Origin: Clavibacter tessellarius
Lineage (GTDB): Bacteria; Actinomycetota; Actinomycetes; Actinomycetales; Microbacteriaceae
DNA: 42,219 nucleotides
Reading direction: 5' to 3'
NCBI RefSeq assembly: GCF_001618005.1
Contig: NZ_LQXA01000026.1
Coordinates: 1-42,219 of the forward strand
A program made the position numbers and the translations under genes. Position 1 is the stretch's first letter. The number at the start of each line of letters is the position of its first letter. Of this stretch, positions 31,427 through 40,292 are shown piece after piece. The notes under the pieces were generated by a model, which was not told where the DNA came from, did no database searches, and saw nothing but the letters and a program-made list of their open reading frames with translations.

Positions 31427-31591
31427 CTACCCCCTGCCGTCGAACTCGCCGTTCAGGCGGTCGCGGAGGAGGAGGAGCTGGACGCGCTGGGCGCCCGGCA
31501 CCTCCCCGCCGCTCAGGACCTCGTCGAGGACGCCGGCCTAGACGCCGCCCTCCTCGACGGTGAACACGATCCGATCCCGGGAGTCGCTCAT
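31427..31591 (-). pseudogene. Small frame interrupted by an in-frame amber codon
   Basis: On the minus strand, ATG at 31591 opens MSDSRDRIVFTVEEGGV, then TAG at 31538-31540, then AGVLDEVLSGGEVPGAQRVQ and LLLLRDRLNGEFDGRG before a normal TAG. Both halves read like a single acidic, helix-rich 54-residue protein, and one base change (for example GAG to TAG) would explain the break. No start codon with a ribosome binding site is obvious for the second half. It is a probable nonsense pseudogene. The remainder of 31273-31845 has no gene I can support. Confidence 0.5.
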
Positions 31592-31845
31592 CGTCCGAGC
31601 ATGGTCCTGCTCGCGGACTCCGCGCGCGTCGATCGGGGACATCGTCTCGCGTGCCTCGGGATGCGGGACGTCCCGCGCACGGCGGAGCTCGCCGCGGACC
31701 GGGCCGAGGACCGGGCGGCGTCCGTCGTCATGCGCCTCCGGGCGGGCGCCGCTCCGCACGACCACCGCCCGCCGCTGCGCCTAGCCTCGGATCGGGCGCG
31801 CCGCACCGTCGCGCCCACCCGCATCCACGAGGAAGAGGAACGCGC

Positions 31846-32679
31846 ATGACGACCTGGCTGATCACGGGATGCTCCACCGGACTCGGACGCGCCTTCGCGG
31901 AGGAGGCGCTGTCGCGCGGAGAGGACGTCGTCGTCACGGCCCGCGACGCCGCCAACGTGCAGGACCTCGCCGACCGCTTCCCCGAGCACGCCCTCGCGCT
32001 CGACCTCGACGTGACCGACCCGGCGCAGGTCTCGCTCGCGGTCGATGAGGCGACCGCCCGCTTCGGCGGCGTCGACGTGCTCGTCAACAACGCGGGCTAC
32101 GGCTACCGCGCGGCCGTCGAGGAGGGCGACGACGAGGACGCCGCGCGCCTGTTCGACACCCACTTCCACGGCAGCGTCCGCATGATCAAGGCGGTGCTGC
32201 CCGGCATGCGCGAGCGCCGCAGCGGCACCATCGTGAACCTGTCGTCGATCGGCGCCGCTCGCACGGGCGCGGGATCCGGCTACTACGGCGCCGTGAAGGC
32301 CGCGATCGAGCAGATGACCATGGCGCTGCGCACCGAGCTCGCGCCGCTCGGCATCGTCGCGACGGTCGTGGCGCCCGGATCCTTCCGCACCGACTTCTCC
32401 GGCCGCTCGCTCACGCAGTCGTCCACGGTGATCGACGACTACGCCGAGACCGCCGGGAAGCGCCGCAAGGAGAACGACTCCACCGACGGCACGCAGCCCG
32501 GCGACCCGGCCGCGGGTGCGCGCGTGCTCGTCGACGCCGTCGCCTCGGGACGCGCTCCCTACTACCTCCTGCTCGGGGCGGACGCGGTGGAGATCGTGAC
32601 GGGCGCGCTCGACGACCTGCGCGCCGACATCGACGCGTGGGCCGCGGAGAGCCGGTCGACGGGGTACGACGCCGGCTGA
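31846..32679 (+). CDS. Short-chain dehydrogenase/reductase
   Basis: A 277-residue classical SDR. The cofactor-binding glycine motif is ITGCSTGLGRAFAEEAL, and VLVNNAGYGYRAAVEEGDDED holds the NNAG motif. The catalytic Ser is in IVNLSSIGAARTG, with Tyr and Lys in GYYGAVKAA. The substrate-binding loop VAPGSFRTDFSGRSL is normal. The Arg at the end of strand 2 (VVVTARD) favours NADPH. GGAAGAGGAA supports the start. It converges with the FAD monooxygenase gene, 5 bases apart. The reaction is oxidoreduction of an unknown alcohol or ketone. Confidence 0.92.
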   Translation: MTTWLITGCSTGLGRAFAEEALSRGEDVVVTARDAANVQDLADRFPEHALALDLDVTDPAQVSLAVDEATARFGGVDVLVNNAGYGYRAAVEEGDDEDAARLFDTHFHGSVRMIKAVLPGMRERRSGTIVNLSSIGAARTGAGSGYYGAVKAAIEQMTMALRTELAPLGIVATVVAPGSFRTDFSGRSLTQSSTVIDDYAETAGKRRKENDSTDGTQPGDPAAGARVLVDAVASGRAPYYLLLGADAVEIVTGALDDLRADIDAWAAESRSTGYDAG

Positions 32680-32684
32680 CCGGA

Positions 32685-33926
32685 TCAGGCGGCGGTCGCG
32701 GTCGCGGTCTCCGGCGCCGGCGCGGCGGGCGCAGCGGCGGCCGACGTCCCCTTCGGCTCGCGCGGGGCGCCGACGCCCATCACGCGGAACCGCTTCGATG
32801 CGAGCAGGCGGCGGCGGATCCACCAGGTGATGCGCCCCGACGGCACGAACAGCTGCGACTTGATCGCCGCCGTGCGCTGGTGCTTCACGACGAACGGCCG
32901 CATCTCCGCCTCGAACGCGGTGAGGGCGGCCTCGATGTCGTCCGGATGCGCGGCCAGCGCGTCGCCGAGCGCGGCGCCGCCGAGGAGCCCGGACGTCGCG
33001 CCCATGCCCGAGAAGAGCGTGAGGCACCAGGCGGCGTCGCCGATGACGACGACGCGTCCGCGGTGCCACGACGGCAGGCGGATCTGCTCCACCGAGTCGA
33101 ACAGGGTGGCCTCCGCCGCGTCGAGCTCGCGCAGCGCGTCCTCCACGACGCCGCCCGCGGAGAGCCCGGCGAAGGTGCGGCGCAGGGCGTCGGCGGGGGA
33201 TCCCTGGAGGTCCTTGCCGGCCTTGCGCGTGCGGTAGCTCATCATCACGGTGGGCGTGGTGCCGGCGAGCGCGAAGACCCACATCGCGCGGCGGGGCTCG
33301 GAGACGATGACGCTCTCGTGCTCGGCGAACCCGGGCATCTGCCCGCGCGCCTGGAACGCGCAGACCACGGCGGGCATGGGCTTCACGGAGCGGCCCTCGG
33401 GATCCAGCACGAGCGTGCGCACGGCGGAGCGCACGCCGTCGGCGCCGACGACGAGGTCGAACGACTCGCGGTGCGTCGCGCCGGTGGCGACGGTGCGCAG
33501 GGTGACGTGGGCGGCGTCGGCGTCCTGGTCGACGCCCACGGGCTCGAGGCCGAAGCGCACCTCGATGCGGTCGCCCATGCGCTTCCACAGCGCGGCCTCG
33601 ATGTCGCTGCGGAGCACGGCCTCGGGGGCGCCGGGCTGGTCGGCGAGGCCGGGGCCGGGGCGGCGCGTGCCGTCGGCGTCGAGCTGGAGCGTGACGCGGT
33701 CGGGCCGGTCGCGGGATCCGATGTCGTCCCGCACGCCCAGCCGCTCGGCCGCGACGACCCCCTCGGCGAACATCCCGACCATGTAGCCGGCCATCCGCCG
33801 CGACGGCTTCCGCTCCACGATCACCGGCTCCCAGCCGGCCTCCTCCAGGCGGATCGCGGCGGACATGCCCGCCACCCCCGCGCCGACGATCAGGGCCCTG
33901 CGACGTCCGGCCATGTGCTCCCCCAT
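32685..33926 (-). CDS. FAD-dependent aromatic-type monooxygenase
   Basis: A 413-residue PHBH-fold flavoprotein. The Rossmann motif is VGAGVAGMSAAIRLEEAGW, the DG motif is VVGADGVRSAVRTLVL, and the GD motif reads VVVIGDAAWCLTLFSGMGA (the usual His after GDAA is Trp here). Such enzymes hydroxylate phenolic or polyketide-like compounds with NAD(P)H, and some inactivate antibiotics such as tetracyclines. An Ala/Pro/Thr-rich tail of about 30 residues follows the fold and looks disordered. GGGAGGA lies upstream of the ATG; a second ATG 12 bases downstream also has GGGGGAG. No regulator is linked. Confidence 0.88.
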   Translation of the reverse strand: MGEHMAGRRRALIVGAGVAGMSAAIRLEEAGWEPVIVERKPSRRMAGYMVGMFAEGVVAAERLGVRDDIGSRDRPDRVTLQLDADGTRRPGPGLADQPGAPEAVLRSDIEAALWKRMGDRIEVRFGLEPVGVDQDADAAHVTLRTVATGATHRESFDLVVGADGVRSAVRTLVLDPEGRSVKPMPAVVCAFQARGQMPGFAEHESVIVSEPRRAMWVFALAGTTPTVMMSYRTRKAGKDLQGSPADALRRTFAGLSAGGVVEDALRELDAAEATLFDSVEQIRLPSWHRGRVVVIGDAAWCLTLFSGMGATSGLLGGAALGDALAAHPDDIEAALTAFEAEMRPFVVKHQRTAAIKSQLFVPSGRITWWIRRRLLASKRFRVMGVGAPREPKGTSAAAAPAAPAPETATATAA

Positions 33927-34002
33927 CCGTTCCTCCCAATCTACGGCGGGCGGGCTCCGCGCTGTCGGGTGGGATCCGGGCTGTCGGGCGGAAGGGCGTG
34001 CG

Positions 34003-34275
34003 TCAGCGGGCGTCTTCTCCGGGAGCGGGCGAGTCCGGATCCGTCGGCACCTCCGCCGGAGCCGCGGTTCCGCTCTTCCTCGGGCGGATCCCCATCACGA
34101 AGAAGGTGATCCCGAGGACCAGGAACGGCAGGCCGGCGACGCGCGTGTCCTCGAGGGCCAGCACGAGGCCGAGACCGAGCATCGTGAACACGATGCCGAG
34201 CGCGATGTTCGGGTTCGTCGCGTCGTCGTCGTCCGGCGGGGCCGTGGGGCCGCCGGGTGCTTTCGATCCGCTCAT
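34003..34275 (-). CDS. Small two-helix membrane protein, 90 aa
   Basis: A short protein with an acidic, disordered N-terminus (PPDDDDATNPN), two membrane helices (IALGIVFTMLGLGLVLAL and AGLPFLVLGITFFVMGI) and a Pro/Ala-rich tail. A short basic stretch (RPRKSG) follows the second helix. It resembles small actinobacterial membrane proteins of unknown function. It is monocistronic, between the FAD monooxygenase and the ogt gene. Confidence 0.65.
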   Translation of the reverse strand: MSGSKAPGGPTAPPDDDDATNPNIALGIVFTMLGLGLVLALEDTRVAGLPFLVLGITFFVMGIRPRKSGTAAPAEVPTDPDSPAPGEDAR

Positions 34276-34339
34276 GTCCTCGACGCTAGGCGGCCGGGCG
34301 CCCGACCGCGTCCGCCTCCCGGGGGACGCGGCCGGCGGG

Positions 34340-34978
34340 TCAGCCGCGCCCCTCCAGCTCCAGGAGCGTCGTCTTCGCCGCGAGACCGCCGATGTAGCCG
34401 CCGAGCGTGCCGTCGGAGCGGAGGACGCGGTGGCAGGGGATCACGACGGGCAGCGGGTTCGTCGAGCACGCCGTGCCGACCGCGCGCGTGGCGGCCGGGC
34501 TGCCCGCGGTCTCGGCGACCTCGCGGTAGGTGCGGGTGGACCCGTACGGGATGTCCGGGAGCAGCCGCTGCACCCGGTCGCGGAAGCCCGTCGACAGGCG
34601 GCGGTCGAGCGGGAGGTCGAAGGTGCGGCGGCGGCCGGCGAAGTACTCGTCGAGCTCGCGGGCGGCCGCATCGAGTCGCTTCGGGGCGCGCAGGATCCGC
34701 GGGCCGAGCCGCCGCGCGAGGTCGCCGAGCACGGTGTCGTGGTCCTCGCGGGAGTAGGCGACGCGGATCAGGCCGCGGTCGGTGGCGGCGAGGAGGAGCG
34801 GGCCGACGGGGGAGTCGATCGTCGTGAAGCCGACGTCGAGCGCGTCCGCCTGCTCGGCCGCGTCGGCGAGGCGGAGGCGGAGGGCGGCGAGGGTGGGGGC
34901 GACGGGATCCGCGCGGTCGAGCGCGTCGGCGGCGAGGAAGGCGGCGTCGTCGGATGCGCGGTCGTCGGGGTCGGTCAC
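34340..34978 (-). CDS. ogt: Methylated-DNA--protein-cysteine methyltransferase (Ogt type)
   Basis: A 212-residue repair protein that removes alkyl groups from O6 of guanine by irreversible transfer to its own Cys. The active site PVVIPCHRVLRSDG is intact, and the preceding RAVGTACSTNP and following GGYIGGLAAKTTLLELE are conserved. The recognition helix YREVAETAGSPAATRAVG is normal. An N-terminal extension of about 50 residues precedes the family's usual start at FTTIDSPVGPLLLAATDRG. The GTG start overlaps the sigma-factor stop (GTGA), so repair enzyme and sigma factor are co-translated. Confidence 0.93.
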   Translation of the reverse strand: MTDPDDRASDDAAFLAADALDRADPVAPTLAALRLRLADAAEQADALDVGFTTIDSPVGPLLLAATDRGLIRVAYSREDHDTVLGDLARRLGPRILRAPKRLDAAARELDEYFAGRRRTFDLPLDRRLSTGFRDRVQRLLPDIPYGSTRTYREVAETAGSPAATRAVGTACSTNPLPVVIPCHRVLRSDGTLGGYIGGLAAKTTLLELEGRG

Positions 34979-35577
34979 GGTCGTCCTCCTCGGGTGGGTG
35001 CGGCGGCGGGTGCCGGGTCGGATGGGGCGGCCGGGCCGGGTGCGGGTGACTCGTCGGGATCGGGTGGGTCCGCGGCGCCGACGCGGGCGGATGCGGCGCC
35101 GCGCGGATCGTCGGCCATCGTCCGCCGCAGGCTCGCCACCCCGTCCGACGCCGCCCGCCGCGCGGCCTCGGGGGTGCCGCCGACGATCGCGGCGACCTCC
35201 GCGTACGGCAGCCCGCCGAGGTGCCGGTAGGCGACCGCGAGCCGCTGCCGCTCGGGCAGCCGGGCGACGGCGTGCCAGAGGTCGGGGTCGCCGGATCCGG
35301 GCACGCCCAGGTCGGAGATCCGCTCGGGCACCTCGTCGACGGGGAGCGCGCGGCGGCCGCGGGCGCGGATCGCGTCGAGGGCCTTGCGGTGCGCGATGGT
35401 GACGAGCCACGCCCGCACGTCGGCGCGCGGCCCGAGCCGCGGATACGCGACGAGCGCCGACAGGAACGTCTCCGACCACGCGTCCTCGGCGTCCGCGTGC
35501 CCGCCGAGCACGGCCCGGCACACGCGGAGCACCACGGCGCCGTGCTCGGTCACGACCCTGTCGAACGGCTGCATCAT
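34975..35577 (-). CDS. ECF-type RNA polymerase sigma factor
   Basis: A 200-residue sigma-70 family factor. Region 2 is FDRVVTEHGAVVLRVCRAVLGGHADAEDAWSETFLSAL with the DAEDA(W/V) core, then DVRAWLVTIAHRKALDAIR. Region 4 reads ARLPERQRLAVAYRHLGGLPYAEVAAIVGGTPEAARRAA, a normal HTH. The C-terminal 50 residues are Pro/Ala/Asp-rich. No anti-sigma gene is adjacent. The stop overlaps the ogt start, so it is probably a damage-linked or self-regulating unit. Start choice is between two adjacent ATGs at 35577 and 35574; GGAG is immediately upstream. Confidence 0.88.
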   Translation of the reverse strand: MMQPFDRVVTEHGAVVLRVCRAVLGGHADAEDAWSETFLSALVAYPRLGPRADVRAWLVTIAHRKALDAIRARGRRALPVDEVPERISDLGVPGSGDPDLWHAVARLPERQRLAVAYRHLGGLPYAEVAAIVGGTPEAARRAASDGVASLRRTMADDPRGAASARVGAADPPDPDESPAPGPAAPSDPAPAAAPTRGGRP

Positions 35578-35821
35578 CTCCACACCGGGTAGACGCCGGG
35601 GCGGGGTGATCCGTGAGGTCGGCGTGCGGATCAGTCTCGCGGATCCGCGGGCCGGGCTGGTAGGCGGCCGCCGCCGCTCCCGCCTGCGCGCCCCGGCCCG
35701 CGCACCTCCGGACGCGCCGTGCGCCTCCTCGCGATCCCCGATGCCCCGGCCGTGCACCCCGTGGGGACCACCCGTGATCCTCCCCGGGGCGGATGCCCGG
35801 GCGTCCGCCGATCGCGACGAT

Positions 35822-35893
35822 GGGGGAGCGGCTCCCCCGCCGCGGCTCCGCCAGGAGCCCCCGCCGCCGATCCGTCCCCCGGGTCGGCGGCGG
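35822..35893 (+). promoter_or_regulatory. Three consecutive hairpins in the leader of the response regulator gene
   Basis: GGGGGAG/CTCCCCC (35822-35838), GGCTCC/GGAGCC with GCCA loop (35844-35859), and a perfect 10-base stem CCGCCGCCGA/TCGGCGGCGG (35861-35870 with 35884-35893) follow each other within 72 bases and end 27 bases before the ATG. They form a structured leader or a local transcript end. GC-rich DNA makes short stems easily, so the 10-base one is the strongest. The rest of 35578-35821 has no feature I can support. Confidence 0.45.
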
Positions 35894-35919
35894 CATCCCG
35901 GCGCGACGAGAGGATCCCC

Positions 35920-36714
35920 ATGACCGGCACCGCGCTCCCCGCCTCCCATGACGACGGGCGGGCCGTCCCCGGAGCCCGGGCGGGAGCGGACGCCGCGGCA
36001 CCGGCGGCATCCACCGCATCCGTCGCGGCCACCGCGCCCCGCGCGCTCCGCGTCGCCGTGGTCGACGAGGAGGCGCCCATCACGCAGCTGCTGTCGCTCG
36101 CGCTGGGGATGGAGGGCTGGGATGTGCGCGTCTTCGGGTCGGGACGCGCGGCGATCGCCGCGGCGGTCGAGGACGCGCCCGACGCGATGCTCCTCGACAT
36201 GATGCTGCCCGACGTCTCGGGCGTGGAGGTGGTCGCCGAGCTGCGCCGCGCGGGCGTCGCGACCCCCGTGGTCTTCCTCACCGGCCGCGACTCGCTCGAG
36301 GACCGGCTGGCCGCGTTCGGAGCGGGCGCCGACGACTACGTGACGAAGCCGTTCGGCCTCGAGGAGGTGGTCGGCACCGTGCGCGACCTGTTCCGCCGCC
36401 GCGGCCTCGCGCCCGCGCTGGTCACCGTCGGCGACCTCGTGCTGGATCCCGCGACAGGCGAGGCGTGGCTCGCGGGCGTGCCGCTGGAGCTGGATCCGAT
36501 CGAGCTCGTCGTCGTGCAGGCGCTCGCCGCCGAGCCGACGCGCCGGCTCCCGCTGCGCGAGCTCGCCCAGCGGCTGACCGACGCGGGCCACGATCCCGTC
36601 GCGCCGCTCGCGCTCCTCGACCTTCCCGTGGTGACGGGACGACGTGCGGGTCACGACCGCATCGTGCTGCTCGCCGCCTCCGGGGACGACCTGGTGCTGG
36701 CGCCCGCGGGCTGA
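35920..36714 (+). CDS. Orphan OmpR-like response regulator with atypical output domain
   Basis: A 264-residue regulator. Residues 1-42 are an Ala-rich extension. The receiver domain shows VAVVDEEA (acidic pair), phospho-acceptor Asp in AMLLDMMLPDVSG, Thr in VFLTGRDS, and Lys in DDYVTKPFGLEE. The C-terminal domain starts like OmpR wHTH (LVTVGDLVLDPATGEAWLAG) but the region that should hold the recognition helix is altered, with PLRELAQRLTDAGHDPVAPL then LDLPVVTGRRAGHDRI. DNA binding may be lost or changed. No histidine kinase is adjacent. GAGAGGA lies about 7 bases before the ATG, behind the hairpin leader. Confidence 0.8.
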   Translation: MTGTALPASHDDGRAVPGARAGADAAAPAASTASVAATAPRALRVAVVDEEAPITQLLSLALGMEGWDVRVFGSGRAAIAAAVEDAPDAMLLDMMLPDVSGVEVVAELRRAGVATPVVFLTGRDSLEDRLAAFGAGADDYVTKPFGLEEVVGTVRDLFRRRGLAPALVTVGDLVLDPATGEAWLAGVPLELDPIELVVVQALAAEPTRRLPLRELAQRLTDAGHDPVAPLALLDLPVVTGRRAGHDRIVLLAASGDDLVLAPAG

Positions 36715-36835
36715 CGCCGGCACCGCCTTGTCCCGCCCCGCGGCCTCCCCGTACATTTGACGCGAGCCGCAACCAATCCCCGCACGCGGATCCGCCCGCA
36801 CGCCGATCCACCCCCGAATGAGACGAAGGAGTCCC

Positions 36836-38050
36836 ATGTCCGACACGCAGCCCGCCGCGACGCCCACGGAGAGCGGAGGCGCCCTCGGCGTCGCGATGAT
36901 CGGCCACGGCTTCATGGGCGCCGCCCACTCGCAGGCCTGGCGCGTCGCCCCCGCGTTCTTCGACCTGCCGCTCGCGCCGCGCATGGTGTCCGTCGTCGGC
37001 CGCGACCAGGCGCGCACGCAGGAGTCCGCGGACCGCTGGGGCTGGGAGCGCGCGGAGACGGACTGGCGGGCCGCGATCGAGCGCGACGACATCGACGTCG
37101 TCGACATCTGCTCGCCCGGCAGCACGCACGTCGAGGTCGCGGTCGCCGCGCTCGAGGCGGGCAAGCACGTGCTGTGCGAGAAGCCGCTCGCGAACACGGT
37201 GGAGGAGGCCGAGATCATGGCCGCGGCCGCCGAGAAGGCCGCGGCCCGGGGGATCCGCGCGATGGTCGGCTTCAGCTACCGCCGCGTGCCCGCCATCACC
37301 TTCGCCCGCGACCTCGTCGCCCAGGGCGCCATCGGCGAGCTCCGCCAGGTGCGCGCGCTCTACCTGCAGGACTGGCTGACCGACGCCGAGGGCCCCATGA
37401 CCTGGCGCCTCGACAAGGAGGCGGCCGGATCCGGCGCGCTCGGCGACATCGGCGCGCACATCGTCGACGCGGTGCAGTTCATCTCGGGCGACCGGCTCGA
37501 CGCGGTCAGCGGCCTGCTCCGCACGTTCGTCGAGGAGCGCCCGCTGCTCGCCGAGACGCGCGGCCTCGGCGGCGTCGCCTCCAGCGAGCGCGGGCGGGTG
37601 ACGGTCGACGACGCGGCGTACTTCACCGGCAAGCTCGCGGGCGGCGCGCTCGCCAGCTTCGAGGCGACCCGCATGGCCACCGGCCGCAAGAACGCGCTGC
37701 GTCTGGAGTTCAGCGGATCCGGCGGCGCCATCTCCTTCGACCTCGAGCGCCTCAACGAGATCGAGCTGTACGACGCGACCGCGCCCGCCGACAAGCTGGG
37801 CTTCCGGCGGATCCTCGTCACCGAGCCCGAGCACCCCTACACGGCCGCCTGGTGGCCCACCGGCCACGGCCTCGGCTACGAGCACGCGTTCACCCACCAG
37901 GTGCGCGACCTCGTGCACGACATCGCCGCGGGCCGCGAGCCGCAGCCGTCGTTCGCCGACGGGCTCCGCGTGCAGCGCGTGCTCGACGCCGTGGAGCGCA
38001 GCTCGGCCGACGGCAGCGCGTGGGTGCAGGTGGATCCCGCCGAGCGATAG
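36836..38050 (+). CDS. Gfo/Idh/MocA family oxidoreductase
   Basis: A 404-residue NAD(P)-dependent oxidoreductase. The Rossmann start is GVAMIGHGFMGAAHSQAW; the signature EKPLANTVEEAE sits at about residues 117-128; DIGAHIVDAVQFISGD holds the substrate-binding His. The C-terminal beta-sheet domain includes RLEFSGSGGAISFDLERLNE. Members act on sugars, inositols or sugar acids; the precise substrate is unclear. GAAGGAG lies 4 bases before the ATG. It is monocistronic. Confidence 0.92.
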   Translation: MSDTQPAATPTESGGALGVAMIGHGFMGAAHSQAWRVAPAFFDLPLAPRMVSVVGRDQARTQESADRWGWERAETDWRAAIERDDIDVVDICSPGSTHVEVAVAALEAGKHVLCEKPLANTVEEAEIMAAAAEKAAARGIRAMVGFSYRRVPAITFARDLVAQGAIGELRQVRALYLQDWLTDAEGPMTWRLDKEAAGSGALGDIGAHIVDAVQFISGDRLDAVSGLLRTFVEERPLLAETRGLGGVASSERGRVTVDDAAYFTGKLAGGALASFEATRMATGRKNALRLEFSGSGGAISFDLERLNEIELYDATAPADKLGFRRILVTEPEHPYTAAWWPTGHGLGYEHAFTHQVRDLVHDIAAGREPQPSFADGLRVQRVLDAVERSSADGSAWVQVDPAER

Positions 38051-38282
38051 GCCCGCCGGCCGCCGCGGGCCGCCGCGGAGACGTGCGGTGGCTGTGAAGA
38101 CGCCGCACGGCCGCCCCCGCCCGTCGTTACCGTGACATCACCTCGCCCGCCGCGTCCTGTCGGCGGCGCTGACGGATCACGACGCTCCTCCTCCCGGTAC
38201 GGCACATGCGCCCGCGCGCGTGCGCGTGCGCACCGGCGTGCTCCGCTGCGCCCGCGTGAGCCCGCGTCGGGAGACACGCCCC

Positions 38283-40292
38283 ATGCACCGCATCCGATCC
38301 ATGAGACCGTCCCGCGTGCGGGCCGCCCTCGGCGCCCTCGCCGTGGCGACCGCCGCCCTGTCCTCCGTCGCACCCGCCGCGGCGCCCTCCGCGGAAGCCG
38401 CCACCGGCGGCATCGCGGCGGGCCACGTGCTGGGAGCGGACGGCCGCAGCGCCGAGGTCTACACCCTCGCCGACGCGATCCTCGAGCACGTCTACGTGCA
38501 GTCCGACATGGACTCCGACGGCGACGGCCGGAAGGACCTCATCCGCGTCGACATCCAGCGCCCGAGCACGCCCGCGGCGGTCACCGTCCCGAGCATCATC
38601 AAAGCGTCCGGGTACTTCGGCACGCCGGGCTACCCGGGGGTCAAGCCCTACGTGGATCCCGAGCACCGCGCCACGAGCGACCTCGCGGTCATGCCGGGCT
38701 GGGAGAACAACTACTTCGTGCCCCGCGGCTACGCCATCCTCTCGCTCGACGTCGCGGGCACGAACTTCTCGGAGGGCTGCGTCGACGATGTCGGCCCCCA
38801 CGACGTCGAGTCCGTGGCCGCGGTCATCCGCTGGCTGCACCACGAGGCCGGCTCGGTCGCGTACCGCGACCTCGACCGCGCCGTCCCCGTCGACTCCGGA
38901 TGGAGCTCCGGCCTCAGCGCGGTGAGCGGGATGTCCTACGACGGCGGCATCGCGCACGCCATCGCGACCTCGGCCCAGGTGCCGGGGCTGAAGACGGTGG
39001 TCCCCATCGAGGGCGGCACGAGCGCCTACGACACCCGCCCGAACGGCATCGACGTGGGAGGCGGCACGGCCGAGTTCTCGAAGTGGCTGACCGAGCCCGA
39101 GCCGGCGGGCACCGAGGCCCCGACCCTCCCGCAGTCGCTGCGCGACCACCAGGCCGCCAAGCGGAAGATGTGCCAGCCGTCGTTCGACGCCATGCACGCG
39201 CAGTCGGATCCCCAGGGGCGCACGGACAACGCGTTCTGGCAGGCCCGCGACTACACCAGGAAGGTCGACCAGATCGCCCGCAACGGCGTCAGCGAGTTCA
39301 TCGTGCAGGGCCAGAACGACATGAATGTCCGCACCAACGAGCTGGCCGCGCACTGGCAGGCGCTGCAGCGGGCGGGCGTCACCTCGAAGCTCTGGCTGCA
39401 CATCGGCGGGCATCTCGACCCCTTCACGTTCGAACGGCCGGCCTGGGCGGACACGCTGCTGCGCTGGTACGACCACGCGCTCCTCGGGGTGGACAACGGG
39501 ATCACCGGGGAGCCGCCCGTGCAGATCCAGATGACCCCCACCACCTGGCAGGAGAGCGCGACCTGGCCCGTCGCCGGGAGCGCCGTCACGACGCTGCACC
39601 CCGGCGCCGTCACGGCCGGTCTCGGCGCGCTCGGCATGGCGCCGACGCCCGCGGCCGGATCCGCGTCCTTCGCCGCGGGCCGCCTCGCGGACGACCGGCC
39701 GACGGACCTGACGGAGGGCGCCGCCGAGCCGACCGCGGGCGCCGATCGCCTCGTCTTCACCACCCCCGTCCTCGACCACGACGTGCGGATCTCGGGCACG
39801 CCGCGGATCGCGGTGCGGGTGACGCCGGGGGCCGGCGACACCGACGTCTCCGCCGCCCTGGTCGACTACGGCCCGCAGACGTACGTGGACACCTCCGTGA
39901 AGGACGGCTCGATGGTCCTGACGACCAGCGCCACGTGGGGCCAGGCGACCCCGGCCGACGGCTCGTCGTACTACGACGAGGCCCTGTTCACGCGCACCAC
40001 CGACAGCTTCGTCTTCACGCGCGGCATCGGGAACACGGCGCACCACCAGTCCCTCCAGGCCTACACGCCGGTGGCCGCCGGGCAGACGATCGACCTCGCG
40101 TGGGATCTGCTGCCCATCGACCACGTCGTCCCCGCCGGACACCGGCTCGGGATGATCGTCTACAACGACGGCCGCCGCTCGATCGCGGGCCAGCACCGCT
40201 CGCGGGTCGTCACGGCCGGGTCGACGGTGGACCTCGCGCACAGCTCGCTCGCCCTGCCGGTCGTCGGCGGCACCCTCGGGACCACGCGATGA
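38283..40292 (+). CDS. Secreted PepX-like X-Pro dipeptidyl-peptidase / CocE hydrolase
   Basis: A 669-residue exported serine hydrolase. The signal peptide is ALGALAVATAALSSVAPAAA, with cleavage expected near SAEAA. The triad candidates are Ser218 in SGMSYDGGIA, Asp in VQGQNDMNV, and His in HIGGHLDP. DMDSDGDGRKDLIRVDIQRP at about 75-95 is the usual PepX entry segment, and the C-terminal jelly-roll ends with AGHRLGMIVYND. It cleaves X-Pro dipeptides from peptide N-termini outside the cell. GGGAGA lies about 8 bases before the ATG. Its stop overlaps the ATG of the metalloprotease (ATGA). Confidence 0.88.
   Translation: MHRIRSMRPSRVRAALGALAVATAALSSVAPAAAPSAEAATGGIAAGHVLGADGRSAEVYTLADAILEHVYVQSDMDSDGDGRKDLIRVDIQRPSTPAAVTVPSIIKASGYFGTPGYPGVKPYVDPEHRATSDLAVMPGWENNYFVPRGYAILSLDVAGTNFSEGCVDDVGPHDVESVAAVIRWLHHEAGSVAYRDLDRAVPVDSGWSSGLSAVSGMSYDGGIAHAIATSAQVPGLKTVVPIEGGTSAYDTRPNGIDVGGGTAEFSKWLTEPEPAGTEAPTLPQSLRDHQAAKRKMCQPSFDAMHAQSDPQGRTDNAFWQARDYTRKVDQIARNGVSEFIVQGQNDMNVRTNELAAHWQALQRAGVTSKLWLHIGGHLDPFTFERPAWADTLLRWYDHALLGVDNGITGEPPVQIQMTPTTWQESATWPVAGSAVTTLHPGAVTAGLGALGMAPTPAAGSASFAAGRLADDRPTDLTEGAAEPTAGADRLVFTTPVLDHDVRISGTPRIAVRVTPGAGDTDVSAALVDYGPQTYVDTSVKDGSMVLTTSATWGQATPADGSSYYDEALFTRTTDSFVFTRGIGNTAHHQSLQAYTPVAAGQTIDLAWDLLPIDHVVPAGHRLGMIVYNDGRRSIAGQHRSRVVTAGSTVDLAHSSLALPVVGGTLGTTR

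Noticed and set aside
38051-38282. GC-rich inverted repeats before the PepX-like gene
   Set aside because: Stems are short or separated by long loops, no better than expected at this GC content.
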